Source: CAYFFZ01 sp049976505 (GTDB taxonomy: Archaea > Thermoproteota > Nitrososphaeria > Conexivisphaerales > UBA164). Taken from it: a stretch of DNA of 64,000 nucleotides. This document shows, piece after piece, positions 18,330 through 26,670 of this stretch (positions are counted from its first letter, which is position 1; every line of letters starts with the position of its first letter). The DNA is taken from the NCBI GenBank assembly GCA_049976505.1, contig JBMFIC010000003.1, forward strand, positions 1 to 64,000. Direction: 5' to 3'. Below the pieces are notes generated by a model, which was not told the origin of the DNA, ran no database searches, and was given only the letters and a program-made list of their open reading frames with translations. Both the position numbers and the translations under genes were made by a program.

Positions 18330-18560
18330 TTAGCCTATTTTGCCGGCGTTGAACGCGTCGACGAACTCGTTGTAGATGTCAATGTACTCCTTGGGTGAAA
18401 GCGGCGTTTCGTACCTCAGCCCGCACGATCCACAGACAACAACCCACCTGTCGCTCTGCCTCATTACCCTGACAGCTATGGCCCCACATCTAGGACATCT
18501 AAGGATCTTAGGAAGGGTCCTCTTTACTGGCTTAATTACTCTCCTCTTCTTTCTTGTCAT
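18330..18560 (-). CDS. Elf1-like zinc-ribbon transcription elongation protein
   Basis: A 76-residue protein with a very basic start (MTRKKRRVIKPVKRTLPK) and a four-cysteine zinc ribbon, ILRCPRCGAIAVRV then VVVCGSCGLRYETP. The pattern fits the archaeal Elf1 family, which binds elongating RNA polymerase. It lies downstream of the ribosomal operon on the same strand, where rpoN is often found in other archaea. Confidence 0.8.
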   Translation of the reverse strand: MTRKKRRVIKPVKRTLPKILRCPRCGAIAVRVMRQSDRWVVVCGSCGLRYETPLSPKEYIDIYNEFVDAFNAGKIG

Positions 18561-18609
18561 AAATAAGCTCCTATAAAGAAACGTATTAACGTTGTGGTCC
18601 TAAAATGGC

Positions 18610-19020
18610 TTACCTGTAGGACTTCTGCTCCCTTCTCCTTGCTCCAGGTCCGCCGAACTTCTTCGGCTCCTTCTGTCTCTCGTCGCCTATCAGCAGGTGC
18701 CTGTCGTAGCTCAGTAACTTCTGCTTGATGTCCTTCTCGTCCTTGAAGTAGTCCACTATGGCCCTGGAAATGGCTATTGCCGCCGCGTATGCCTGTCCTA
18801 TCTGGCCTCCTCCTCTGGTCTTCACCCTGATGTCGACCTTGAAGCGGTTGTTTCCAAGGAGCTTTATCGGAACGCTTATAATTGACCTGATCGCCTCTGG
18901 AAGCGCCTCAAGAAGCATCCCGTTATATCTCACTACCCCCGTCCCTGGGGCTATCGTAGCAAACGCCTTGGCCTTCTTTCTTGACCCCGAGTAGACCCTT
19001 CTCTTTAGCCTAGTTGACAT
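18610..19020 (-). CDS. rps9: 30S ribosomal protein S9
   Basis: A 136-residue S9 with RVKTRGGGQIGQAYAAAIAIS and the basic tail GGPGARRREQKSYR, whose last residues reach toward the P-site tRNA. It overlaps rpl13 by 11 bases and is the last gene of the S13-S4-S11-RpoD-L18e-L13-S9 operon. Confidence 0.96.
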   Translation of the reverse strand: MSTRLKRRVYSGSRKKAKAFATIAPGTGVVRYNGMLLEALPEAIRSIISVPIKLLGNNRFKVDIRVKTRGGGQIGQAYAAAIAISRAIVDYFKDEKDIKQKLLSYDRHLLIGDERQKEPKKFGGPGARRREQKSYR

Positions 19021-19456
19021 CTCCCTTCCACCCCAGCTCTCTAGCCAGCTCGCCCAACATTATGTAATCTGTCGGGAAGCCCCTTGCGATTGCCTCCTCC
19101 GGTTTGTAGAGCGATACGTTTTTGAACTCCTCGGGCAGCCCATGGTAAACTATGAGGTTCTTGAAGGCTGCCCTTCCCTTGGGCTTCCTGAAGGGGAGCA
19201 TTCCCCTGACCACTCTCCTGAAGATCCTGTCGGGCCTCCTGTAGTGCCTGGGCGTGTGTACTGGGTTGACTATGCTGGTTATCTCGAGCTTCTGCTTCCA
19301 CTCCACTATAACCGACCTCCGGTTGCCTGAGATCAGTATCTTCTCGGCATTGAAGACGTAGACCTTCTTGCCCTGGAGAAGCATCTTCGCTATGGCGCTA
19401 GCTAGTCTTCCCATGACTGTTCCCGATCCATCTATGTAAACTACTTCACTTGACAA
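19010..19456 (-). CDS. rpl13: 50S ribosomal protein L13
   Basis: A 148-residue L13. It begins SSEVVYIDGSGTVMGRLAS and contains VNPVHTPRHYRRPDRIF and VVRGMLPFRKPKGR, which are family segments. It overlaps rpl18e upstream and rps9 downstream by 11 bases each, so translation is probably coupled. Confidence 0.96.
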   Translation of the reverse strand: MSSEVVYIDGSGTVMGRLASAIAKMLLQGKKVYVFNAEKILISGNRRSVIVEWKQKLEITSIVNPVHTPRHYRRPDRIFRRVVRGMLPFRKPKGRAAFKNLIVYHGLPEEFKNVSLYKPEEAIARGFPTDYIMLGELARELGWKGDVN

Positions 19457-19784
19457 TTATGATCCCTCCCTGATCCTTGTACTTTCTTGCGAACTCGTCG
19501 ATCATTAGGGCTTCGCCTCCCGCTTTATTTATCTTTTCCTTGGCGGCCCTTGAAAACCCAAAGGCTCCGACGTGCACCTTCTTCGTGAGGCTGCCGCCTC
19601 CGAGGACCTTCCCGAGCACCACCACATATGCTCCGTCAGGCACAAGCCTCTCTATCTTGGATACGTTCACAACGTGCTTGAGGGCGCTCTTCGAGCCCTC
19701 CTTGTATACAGCCCTCCATATGGGCCTTCTCGTCTCCCTGTAAGCTTCCCTGAGCGACTTAAGAGCCTCTATGTTCTCAGCCAT
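19446..19784 (-). CDS. rpl18e: 50S ribosomal protein L18e
   Basis: A 112-residue L18e (related to bacterial L15). Family-like stretches are PIWRAVYKEGSK, DGAYVVVLGKVLGGGSL and VHVGAFGFSRAAKEKI. It overlaps rpoD by one base. Confidence 0.94.
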   Translation of the reverse strand: MAENIEALKSLREAYRETRRPIWRAVYKEGSKSALKHVVNVSKIERLVPDGAYVVVLGKVLGGGSLTKKVHVGAFGFSRAAKEKINKAGGEALMIDEFARKYKDQGGIIIVK

Positions 19785-20551
19785 CAGATCTCATCAACCC
19801 TCCTCTCAAACTCATCAAAATCCTTTATCATAAGATTAACGCTCTCCAGCACTATGTCCTTCGCCTCTAGCTGTCCAACGCTCTCAACGCTCAGGATGTA
19901 GCTGTTTGGCTCCTCGCTTATCTCTATGCTTTCCCTGTCGACCTTAAGGCACTCCTCGCAGAAGGTGCAGGCGTACCTGTTCTTAACCTTAAGCTCCCCG
20001 CCGCTCACCTCAAACACGTCGCGGGGACAGGATTCCGCTATCTCCTTGGCCTTATGCGTCTTTGGATTCTTTATGATGATCAGGGGGGTTGGCTTAACAA
20101 CCGATTTTGAGGTTGGGCTGTACTTGCTGTGCTGCTTTCCCTTTCCCAGCCTTGCATAGGCCTCCAGCTTTACGTTCTGCTTTGGGGCCAGCTTTATTAT
20201 CGGTATCTCGTTGGATATCGGCCTGACCTCCTTGTCCTCTACCGAAACCAGATCTCCCGAGTAGACGGTTCTCGTAGCGTTGTCCGCGCTTGCATCCAGA
20301 ACGAACATCAGCTGGGCCTGTCCTGCCTCTATGTACTTCTTGGGCGTCCTCAGAGGTATGAGCCCAAGCCTGTGGGCTATTACCTCGTCGTACACCAGGG
20401 AGCTGTTCTCAATTATTACAACGTCCTCTATTGCAAGTGTTGGAACCTCGGACATCGCGTACCTTCTTATTCCGTTAACCAAGTCAAGCGGGTAGGAATC
20501 TATCCTCAGGGTCAGGTTCAGCTTGTCGTGCTCGATAACTTCCACCGTCAT
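19784..20551 (-). CDS. rpoD: DNA-directed RNA polymerase subunit D (Rpo3)
   Basis: A 255-residue alpha-like assembly subunit. The dimerisation domain has LDLVNGIRRYAMSEVPTLAIEDV, split over residues 18-40, and HRLGLIPLRTP. A ferredoxin-like insert (about 160-215) holds cysteines in AESCPRDVFEV and RYACTFCEECLKV. These four suffice for one [4Fe-4S] cluster, which in some archaeal enzymes stabilises the subunit. It lies between S11 and L18e, a conserved archaeal order. Confidence 0.95.
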   Translation of the reverse strand: MTVEVIEHDKLNLTLRIDSYPLDLVNGIRRYAMSEVPTLAIEDVVIIENSSLVYDEVIAHRLGLIPLRTPKKYIEAGQAQLMFVLDASADNATRTVYSGDLVSVEDKEVRPISNEIPIIKLAPKQNVKLEAYARLGKGKQHSKYSPTSKSVVKPTPLIIIKNPKTHKAKEIAESCPRDVFEVSGGELKVKNRYACTFCEECLKVDRESIEISEEPNSYILSVESVGQLEAKDIVLESVNLMIKDFDEFERRVDEI

Positions 20552-21007
20552 TTAAGTCCTCCTGCCCCTCCTTCCACCCGGAGGTCTTGTGCTGTCGTGC
20601 GGAATCGGCGTGACGTCCTCAATCCTTCCTATCTTAAATCCTGCTCTTACCAGAGCCCTTATTGCAGCCTGGGCCCCTGGACCCGGGGTCTTTGAGCCCG
20701 TGCCGCCCTCTCCCCTTACGTATATGTGAAGGGCCGTTATCCCCTTTTCCTTGGCCACCGCTGCTGCGGCAGAGGCGGCCTTCATGGCAGCATAGGGAGA
20801 GCCCTCCAGCCTGTCGGCCTTGACGTGCTGTCCTCCGCTGCTGAAAGCTATGGTTTCTGCTCCTGAAAGGTCAGTGATGTGAACTATGGTGTTGTTGAAG
20901 CTGCTGTAGATGTGGGCTATGCCCCATCTCTCCTCCTGAGGCGCTTCCTGAGCCTCCGTTTCCTGCTTCTGCGCTGCTTCAGCTTCCTCCTTCTTCTCCT
21001 CGCTCAT
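20552..21007 (-). CDS. rps11: 30S ribosomal protein S11
   Basis: A 151-residue S11. The core begins RWGIAHIYSSFNNTIVHITDL and ends HDSTRPPGGRRGRRT, the usual archaeal tail. The first 25 residues are a Glu- and Gln-rich extension (KKEEAEAAQKQETEAQ) that adds negative charge. It overlaps rps4 by four bases. Confidence 0.96.
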   Translation of the reverse strand: MSEEKKEEAEAAQKQETEAQEAPQEERWGIAHIYSSFNNTIVHITDLSGAETIAFSSGGQHVKADRLEGSPYAAMKAASAAAAVAKEKGITALHIYVRGEGGTGSKTPGPGAQAAIRALVRAGFKIGRIEDVTPIPHDSTRPPGGRRGRRT

Positions 21008-21480
21008 GCCTCCTTCACCCTGATCAGGTTCTCCTCATCCCTTCCCACAAGATACCCGGGCCTGTTTACAACCCTGTCCCCTATCATTATCTTTTTATGG
21101 ACTACGAGCTGCCTTGCCTGATGGATCGTCTTTGCGATCCCCTTCTTAAGCACCATCGTCTGAAGCCTCCTTTCAAGGAGATCCTCGACCGTTAGGTTAA
21201 GGATGCTGTCGAGGTTGAGTTCCCCCTCCTCTAACAGGCCCATCTGATAAAGCCTGGTTATGAGCATCTTCTCCTGCTCCCTCCTGATTTCCTCGTGTGT
21301 TCCAAGAAGCATCCTAGCCTGCCTCCTTATATCGGAGACTATTGTGGATGCCTTCCAGAGCTCCCTCTTGTTCTTCAGCCCATACTTTCCTATCAGCTCG
21401 AGCTCCCTCTGAAGCGTCGCCCTATCCCAAGGATTTCTGGGAGTTGAATAGGTCTTCTTGGGCTTCTTGGGGTCTCCCAT
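21004..21480 (-). CDS. rps4: 30S ribosomal protein S4
   Basis: A 158-residue archaeal S4. It starts MGDPKKPKKTYSTPRNPWD. The S4 RNA-binding domain carries RRLQTMVLKKGIAKTIHQ, ARQLVVHKKIMIG and VNRPGYLV. It follows rps13 directly and overlaps rps11 by four bases. Confidence 0.96.
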   Translation of the reverse strand: MGDPKKPKKTYSTPRNPWDRATLQRELELIGKYGLKNKRELWKASTIVSDIRRQARMLLGTHEEIRREQEKMLITRLYQMGLLEEGELNLDSILNLTVEDLLERRLQTMVLKKGIAKTIHQARQLVVHKKIMIGDRVVNRPGYLVGRDEENLIRVKEA

Positions 21481-21987
21481 TTACTTCTCACCCTCCTTCT
21501 TCTGGGCCTGCTGCTGAGAAGCTGCCTGCTGCGCAGTGGCCTTCTTTCTAACTCCAACCGTCTGTCCCTTCCTTCCAGTAGTCCTTGTCCTCTGCCCTCT
21601 GACCTTGAGGCCAAGAGAGTGCCTGAAGCCGCGCCAGGAGTTGACGGTCTTCTCCCTCTCTATGTCCTCCTTGATCTTCAGCACAAGGTCGCTCTCCAGA
21701 AGATGGAGGTCCTGGCCGGTTTCGAGATCCTTCCTCCTGTTTAGAAGCCATCCAGGAAGGTTCAGCGATTTTGGATTCATTATGACCTTCTCAAGGGCCT
21801 GAAGCTGGGAGTCGCTGAGCCTGCCAAGCCTCATCGAGGGGTCCAGCCTAAGCGCTCTAACGATAGCGTATGCAAGAGTGAAATTAATGCCCTTAATATC
21901 CCTCAGGGCAGCAAGTAAAGGCTTTGTCCCGTTTAGATCTCTGCCCGCCATTCTGATTATAGCTTTAACCTGAGGTTGCGAAGACAT
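21481..21987 (-). CDS. rps13: 30S ribosomal protein S13
   Basis: A 168-residue S13 and the first gene of the operon. The helix-two-turn-helix region with DIKGINFTLAYAIVRAL and the basic C-terminal RGFRHSLGLKVRGQRTRTT are present. A Gln- and Ala-rich tail (KKATAQQAASQQQAQKKEG) extends it by about 20 residues. The ATG lies 28 bases from the centre of a palindromic TATA box, so the message is probably leaderless. Confidence 0.96.
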   Translation of the reverse strand: MSSQPQVKAIIRMAGRDLNGTKPLLAALRDIKGINFTLAYAIVRALRLDPSMRLGRLSDSQLQALEKVIMNPKSLNLPGWLLNRRKDLETGQDLHLLESDLVLKIKEDIEREKTVNSWRGFRHSLGLKVRGQRTRTTGRKGQTVGVRKKATAQQAASQQQAQKKEGEK

Positions 21988-22010
21988 CCGCTTTCGTTAA
22001 TACGCACGAT

Positions 22011-22020
22011 ATTTATAAAT
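22011..22020. promoter_or_regulatory. Palindromic TATA box between rps13 and the reductase gene
   Basis: ATTTATAAAT is a perfect 10-base palindrome. Its centre is 28 bases from the rps13 start codon on the minus strand and about 34 bases from the reductase start on the plus strand. One box could therefore serve both directions, with flanking TFB contacts setting the balance. Confidence 0.5.
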
Positions 22021-22048
22021 CTGACTATGAACTTATGAAACGTGAGGC

Positions 22049-23179
22049 TTGGAGCCCGATTATGAAGTTGTGGTCATTGGAGCTGGCCCGTCGGGATCGG
22101 CCGCTGCAAGGGCGGCGGCTTCAAAGGGAGCGAGGGTCCTGCTGATTGAGAAGGACACCGAGGTGGGAATCCCGGAGATATGCGGTGGCCTTGTGAGCTC
22201 ATCGGGGCTTGAAATGATTGGGTCTGGCTTCGAGAGCGCAGTAAGGACTAGGGTGAAATTCGGTAAGGTCTTCGTCGGAGATGAAGGGTTTGAGTTTGGC
22301 TTTGATCAGGAGCTCATAGTCCTTAACAGGGAGCTTTTTGATAAGCTGATGGCAAGGAGGGCGGTTGAGGCCGGCTCAGACGTTGAGCTCGGCAGCTATG
22401 CCATTTACAGCAGGAAAAACGGCGTAAATGCCGTTTACATCAAGGGAAGGAAGCTCACGGCAAAGCACGTGATCAATGCTACAGGCGTATCTGGGTACCC
22501 TCTTAAAGATGAGGTGGTTCGGGCAACCCAGATTGTTTATGCGGTTAAGGAGAACTACTACGAGGGAATAGCTGTTTATATTAATAAGGATATTATGCGC
22601 AGGCTTTTTGCCTGGTACATACCGTACGGGGATGGTATGGCCAAGATCGGGGCCGTGGGCCCCCTGGATCAATCACTTAGGATCATCGAGAAGGCTGCGG
22701 CCCTTGTGGGCGTCAGGGGGAGGCCGATAAAGGTGTTCAGCTCGGGGATAGTCGTTGGAGGTCCCTATACCGAGGCCAATGATGAAAGCTACGCGCAGAT
22801 AGGGGATGCTGGCGGTCAGGCCAAACCAACTACCGGCGGAGGGATAGTATTTGGCGCTCTTGGGGGAATTTATGCGGGATCGCTTGCTGCAAATGGGCAG
22901 CTGAAGAGATACAACAGCGAGTTCTATGAGAGAGGGCCGGGCAAGGATCTTTACAGGCAGCTAAGAATAAGGGAAGTATACGAGGCGCTGGACAACAGGG
23001 CATTATCGAAGGCCCTCAGGCTGATCAAGGATTCTGGGATAAGCATCTCTGGAGATGAGTTCGATTATCACTCAAAGCTAATGAAAAGGGTGCTTAGCGA
23101 TCCCCGCCTGATCCTCAGACTGGCCGAGATCCTCCCTTCGGCCCTTCTGTCCTATCTCAGGTCCTCGCTTTTCAGCTGA
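22049..23179 (+). CDS. Geranylgeranyl reductase family flavoprotein
   Basis: A 376-residue FAD enzyme that saturates the isoprenoid chains of archaeal membrane lipids. The N-terminal dinucleotide motif is VVIGAGPSGSAAARAA (8-23), followed by EICGGLVS, which fits the family. GDAGGQAKPTTGGGIVFG (about 250) is the second FAD contact. The start is TTG; a GTG at 22042 is out of frame. It may work with GGGP synthase at 36.6 kb and the prenyl synthase at 24.1 kb. Several paralogs are common in archaea, so its exact substrate is not certain. Confidence 0.88.
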   Translation: MEPDYEVVVIGAGPSGSAAARAAASKGARVLLIEKDTEVGIPEICGGLVSSSGLEMIGSGFESAVRTRVKFGKVFVGDEGFEFGFDQELIVLNRELFDKLMARRAVEAGSDVELGSYAIYSRKNGVNAVYIKGRKLTAKHVINATGVSGYPLKDEVVRATQIVYAVKENYYEGIAVYINKDIMRRLFAWYIPYGDGMAKIGAVGPLDQSLRIIEKAAALVGVRGRPIKVFSSGIVVGGPYTEANDESYAQIGDAGGQAKPTTGGGIVFGALGGIYAGSLAANGQLKRYNSEFYERGPGKDLYRQLRIREVYEALDNRALSKALRLIKDSGISISGDEFDYHSKLMKRVLSDPRLILRLAEILPSALLSYLRSSLFS

Positions 23180-23697
23180 ACCACCTTCTTGCCCTTCTCC
23201 TGAGGAACTATCCTGAGCTTTGCGCCCGCAAACTCCCTGTAAAACTCGGACCCATCAAAAATCCTGTCAAGGAAAATCGCCAGGGCGGCCACTTCTGAAT
23301 GAGGCTGCGTGCCTATCGATATGTTGTAGTCGGACATTCTGTAGACCTCTATCGGCACCTTTTCGGATCCAATTATGACCAGGATGTCCCTCCCTGCCCT
23401 TTTAAGCTCGTCGAGCTTCTCCGGAAGGGGTATTCCGTACATCGTGAGGTTTACGACAATCTCTCCCCTGTCCTTTGCCATTCTTATTGTGTCCTTCCAG
23501 CTGTCAACGAACTCTACGAAGAAGCTGCCGCCCCACGTTTCGTTAACTTTCCTTATCGACGAGGCCACGCTCTCATCACGATCTCCATAGATGTACATTC
23601 CAGAGGCGCCGAAGGCCCTTCCCACAAGACCGCAGTGCGTAGTTACCCTCTTGTCCCTCTCCTTTCTGTGAAAAAGCCTGAGAACTTCAACCTTCAT
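23152..23697 (-). CDS. trm56: tRNA (cytidine(56)-2'-O)-methyltransferase Trm56
   Basis: A 181-residue SPOUT-fold enzyme that methylates the ribose of C56 in the T-loop of archaeal tRNA. The start VEVLRLFHRKERDKRVTTH and LVGRAFGASGMYIYG are characteristic. The C-terminal knot region includes VIIGSEKVP and YNISIGTQPHSEVAALAIFLDRIF. It overlaps the preceding zinc-ribbon gene by 11 bases, and its end overlaps the convergent reductase gene by 28. Confidence 0.93.
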   Translation of the reverse strand: MKVEVLRLFHRKERDKRVTTHCGLVGRAFGASGMYIYGDRDESVASSIRKVNETWGGSFFVEFVDSWKDTIRMAKDRGEIVVNLTMYGIPLPEKLDELKRAGRDILVIIGSEKVPIEVYRMSDYNISIGTQPHSEVAALAIFLDRIFDGSEFYREFAGAKLRIVPQEKGKKVVQLKSEDLR

Positions 23698-24022
23698 TCT
23701 TCCTGCCCAGCTCCCTCAGGGCCTTCAACGCGTTTGCATAGTTGAGCGCTATCCTTGAGGCCTTCTCTTCATCGGCCTCGTTCTTCAGGACGGCAGCTAG
23801 CCGCTGCTTTATCATGTCCTCTATGTCCTTAAGCTCGGCCGGCCTGAGCTCGGCTTTGGCCTCAAGGTCCTCGATGCTGTTTATGTTGTCGCAGTTGGGG
23901 CAGAAAGTTCTGCCCTTATACCTTACGAGTATGCCTCCGCACTTTGGGCATGGCTCAGCCAGCAGGGTTCCTCCCCTTCTAAGTATCTCCGCAACGAGCT
24001 GCCTTTTTTCCTTTGAAAGCAT
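23687..24022 (-). CDS. Zinc-ribbon protein, Sjogren/scleroderma autoantigen 1 family
   Basis: A 111-residue protein. An N-terminal helix with LLRRGGTLLAEPCPK-like sequence is followed by a zinc ribbon, CPKCGGILVRYKGRTFCPNC (25-44). The rest is helical and charged. The layout matches the p27 autoantigen family found across archaea and eukaryotes. Function is poorly known. It is the first gene of a pair with trm56. Confidence 0.82.
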   Translation of the reverse strand: MLSKEKRQLVAEILRRGGTLLAEPCPKCGGILVRYKGRTFCPNCDNINSIEDLEAKAELRPAELKDIEDMIKQRLAAVLKNEADEEKASRIALNYANALKALRELGRKNEG

Positions 24023-24137
24023 CGTGCTTTTCTAACGTGCGGAGCGATTTAGCCTTAACTATAATCTCGGCGGCTACTTAATTTTATAATTAATACTTAA
24101 ATGCGCGTTCTTTTTTTCTCTTGATAGGTGCGAACTA

Positions 24138-24956
24138 ATGCAGATAGAGGAGCTTTTCAACGAAATAGTTGCCGAGGTTATACCCAATTTTGATGAGTTC
24201 CTGGTTAACAGGCTGATGAGCTACGGCAACGACGAGCTATCCCGTATGGCGATTTATTCTATTGGGGGAGGCAAGAGGATCAGGCCTCTTATACTTGCTC
24301 TTGTTAACAGAAGCCTCGGCCAGAAGGAGGACGTTATGAACGCCGGGTTCTCAATCGAGCTCATGCACAGCCTTTCGCTTATACACGATGACGTAATTGA
24401 CAAGGAGGTAAGCAGAAGGGGTAATCCGCCCTTCTACAAGACGTACGGGATAGACAGCTCCCTTTTGATCACCGATTACATATTTGGAGTCGTGATAGAC
24501 CTGATAAACCAGTATCGAAGACCGGAGCTGATAGACGTCCTTGCAAGGACGAGCATAAGCATGAGCGTAGGAGAGTTCAAGGAGCTTTCGCTTTTCAGGG
24601 AGGACAGAGCGGTTAGCTTACAGGAGTACATGGACGTTATAATAAACAAGACCGCCTCTCTTTTTGGAGCCGCTGCTAAGCTCGGGGCCCTTTTATCGGC
24701 CCTTCCCTCGTTCGCAGAGCCGGCGTACGAATTCGGGGAGAGCCTTGGGATCATATATCAGATAAAGGACGACATGAAAGACAAGGGAAAGGTTTTCAAT
24801 GAGCTGATTAACAGGCTCGATAGCGAGGACCAGATGGCTCTCGAAGAGGTCCTGAGGAGCCACTACAGGAGGGCCATGTCCCGTCTAGAAACCTTTCCAA
24901 ACAACAAGTACAGGACAACCCTTGAAAACATAACCAGCACGATATACAAGGCCTGA
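24138..24956 (+). CDS. idsA: Polyprenyl synthetase (isoprenyl diphosphate synthase)
   Basis: A 272-residue enzyme that extends prenyl diphosphates for ether lipids or quinones. The first Asp-rich motif is in SLSLIHDDVIDKE, and the second is YQIKDDMKDKG. GGGKRIRPLI binds the diphosphate. At 272 residues it is shorter than the usual 300-330; the loop after the first motif and the C-terminal helices look reduced. Chain length cannot be read safely. It is followed eight bases later by the DUF371 gene. Confidence 0.87.
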   Translation: MQIEELFNEIVAEVIPNFDEFLVNRLMSYGNDELSRMAIYSIGGGKRIRPLILALVNRSLGQKEDVMNAGFSIELMHSLSLIHDDVIDKEVSRRGNPPFYKTYGIDSSLLITDYIFGVVIDLINQYRRPELIDVLARTSISMSVGEFKELSLFREDRAVSLQEYMDVIINKTASLFGAAAKLGALLSALPSFAEPAYEFGESLGIIYQIKDDMKDKGKVFNELINRLDSEDQMALEEVLRSHYRRAMSRLETFPNNKYRTTLENITSTIYKA

Positions 24957-24964
24957 TCTAGATC

Positions 24965-25375
24965 ATGGAGTTTGTGGTTGAGTTCTGGGGACACAGGAAC
25001 GTTACTGCCCTCCACCCCACTACTATTGAGGTCACAAAGGAGGGGCATCTGACCCCACGGGGGGACTGCATAATCGGAGTTAGAGCTTCTGCGAGCGTTA
25101 ACGATCTCCCTCCCGAAATGAAGAGGGAGATAAGAAGCGGCAAAATTATGGAGATTCAGATAGTGGTTGAAGACCAACGATTCTCGCTAACCGCTTTTGG
25201 ACACCGCGATCTAAGCCTTTCACATCCTACTGACATAGTTATAAGGAAGAGCTCGTTCATTTCAGACAGAACCCTCGCAATAAGAAGCAGCGCGGCGGCG
25301 ATCGACGTTCCGCGCAACATCATCAGACTGCTGCAGCAGGGCAGTCCAGGAAGGATGATAATAAGAATCCAGTGA
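24965..25375 (+). CDS. DUF371 family protein
   Basis: A 136-residue archaeal protein of unknown function. Two similar halves can be seen: FWGHRNVTALHPTTIEVTKE near the start and AFGHRDLSLSHPTDIVIRKS near the middle, each followed by a basic and hydrophobic stretch (VRASASVNDLP, IRSSAAAIDVP). This points to an internal duplication. It is probably cotranscribed with the prenyl synthase gene. Confidence 0.85.
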   Translation: MEFVVEFWGHRNVTALHPTTIEVTKEGHLTPRGDCIIGVRASASVNDLPPEMKREIRSGKIMEIQIVVEDQRFSLTAFGHRDLSLSHPTDIVIRKSSFISDRTLAIRSSAAAIDVPRNIIRLLQQGSPGRMIIRIQ

Positions 25376-25384
25376 GCTGGCCAG

Positions 25385-26383
25385 TTACTCCCATTTTATA
25401 TCCTCTCCAAGAAGCCTCAGCGCGTCTATCAGGCCTTCTGCGTATGCGGCCTGCATAAGTGCCGTAGATGGATCCCCCTGCGCCAGAAGCTCCTCGGCGT
25501 CCCTGAGATATAGCTCGGAGTTCTCGAAAACGTCCCTGTATTTATCGATCAGCCGCTGATCCGCCTTTTTAACGGCGTTCCTGGTCTTCTTGATGATGGT
25601 AAAGGCCCTTAGCTCTGCGGTGCTTTTCTTTACGTTGGATTTAACCTTAAAACCTAGAGCCTCCAGCGCTTCCTCCTCAGTAAAGTGAAGCTCCCCAGGT
25701 ATCACCAGCGAGAAGGGCTCCTTTATCTGAGGCTTCTCCTTCCCCAGCTCTCCCAGAGTGCCCGCCATAATATGCTGATCCTTCCTGCCGGCTCTGCTGA
25801 CCGCGATCAGATATGTATCGTCGGAAAAGAAGCCCTCCTTGAAGTTCTTTTCGGCGGCAGATAGATCTTCAAGAAGGTCTCCCAGGCTGCCGTTGTATCC
25901 CGTGGGTATAATTACTGAGTGCCTTCTTAGCTCAAGCGTCCTGCCAACCTGTCTGTAGATATAATTTCTTGAGCCGACGTCTCCCCTGAGAATGGAGCCG
26001 ATAAACCCGAGCTTGTACGCGTGCAGCCCACACTCACCAAGCACGGCGTTGATAAAGCTTGAGGAGTAGACTGTTCTCACCTGGATGCCCCTTCTCATGG
26101 CCAGAACCCTCAGAGACTGGTGAGTGGTTGCTATGTACGGATCCCCATACACCAGCAAGCACACCACCCCTTCAGATGCTTCGCTGAGGATTTTCTCCGG
26201 GCTTTCAAGATCCTCCCTGTCTGCGCGGATCGCGCCCAGGGCCTCCTCCAGCCATCCTATTTCGTCTTCGTCCATATGTGTGGTGTAAACGTCAACGTAC
26301 GTTCTTGCTCCCCTGCACAGCTCAAACAGGCTCATAGGGGCGGTTGTTCTTGGGCTTACTCCCAGTCCCGCAATTATAAGCAT
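25385..26383 (-). CDS. dph5: Diphthine synthase Dph5 fused to a DUF357-like domain
   Basis: A SAM-dependent enzyme that methylates the precursor of diphthamide on EF-2, here 332 residues. The catalytic part (1-240) starts MLIIAGLGVSPRTTAPMS and carries LLVYGDPYIATTHQSL and SSFINAVLGECGLHAYKLG. The last 80 residues (YLRDAEELLAQGDPST, then AAYAEGLIDALRLLG) look like a DUF357 helical domain, which makes the protein longer than the usual 250-290. I chose the ATG at 26383; the frame extends to 26422, but a TATA-like CATATTAAG lies there. Confidence 0.88.
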   Translation of the reverse strand: MLIIAGLGVSPRTTAPMSLFELCRGARTYVDVYTTHMDEDEIGWLEEALGAIRADREDLESPEKILSEASEGVVCLLVYGDPYIATTHQSLRVLAMRRGIQVRTVYSSSFINAVLGECGLHAYKLGFIGSILRGDVGSRNYIYRQVGRTLELRRHSVIIPTGYNGSLGDLLEDLSAAEKNFKEGFFSDDTYLIAVSRAGRKDQHIMAGTLGELGKEKPQIKEPFSLVIPGELHFTEEEALEALGFKVKSNVKKSTAELRAFTIIKKTRNAVKKADQRLIDKYRDVFENSELYLRDAEELLAQGDPSTALMQAAYAEGLIDALRLLGEDIKWE

Positions 26384-26404
26384 GAGGGTTAATGGTCTGG
26401 CTCG

Positions 26405-26413
26405 CTTAATATG
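26405..26413 (-). promoter_or_regulatory. TATA box of dph5
   Basis: CATATTAAG on the minus strand, centred 26 bases before the ATG at 26383. It supports the shorter start of dph5 and a leaderless message. Confidence 0.5.
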
Positions 26414-26439
26414 TTTCTTCAAGAAAATGCTTGAGCTGT

Positions 26440-26670
26440 TCAGTCCATAACTATCATTGAAAGCGTTGATCTTACCTTCTCAAGCCTTCTGATCTTCCAC
26501 GTTATGATCTCCTTTACCTGTTCCATGGACTCTGCCTCTACCTTAGCTATGATGTCATATACGCCATATACAAGGTATACCTCCTTTACGCCTGGTATGT
26601 TCTTGAGCTCCTTCAGCACATCCCCCTCGTATCCCATGTCCGTGTTAATTAATACGTAGGCGGTAGCCAT
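26440..26670 (-). CDS. Stand-alone Lrp/AsnC ligand-binding (RAM) domain protein
   Basis: A 76-residue protein made only of the effector domain of Lrp/AsnC regulators: AYVLINTDMGYEGDVLKELK, VYLVYGVYDIIAKVEAESM and ending TLSMIVMD. There is no DNA-binding helix-turn-helix. Such proteins form rings that bind amino acids and may modulate a full Lrp protein. No partner is visible nearby. Confidence 0.85.
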   Translation of the reverse strand: MATAYVLINTDMGYEGDVLKELKNIPGVKEVYLVYGVYDIIAKVEAESMEQVKEIITWKIRRLEKVRSTLSMIVMD

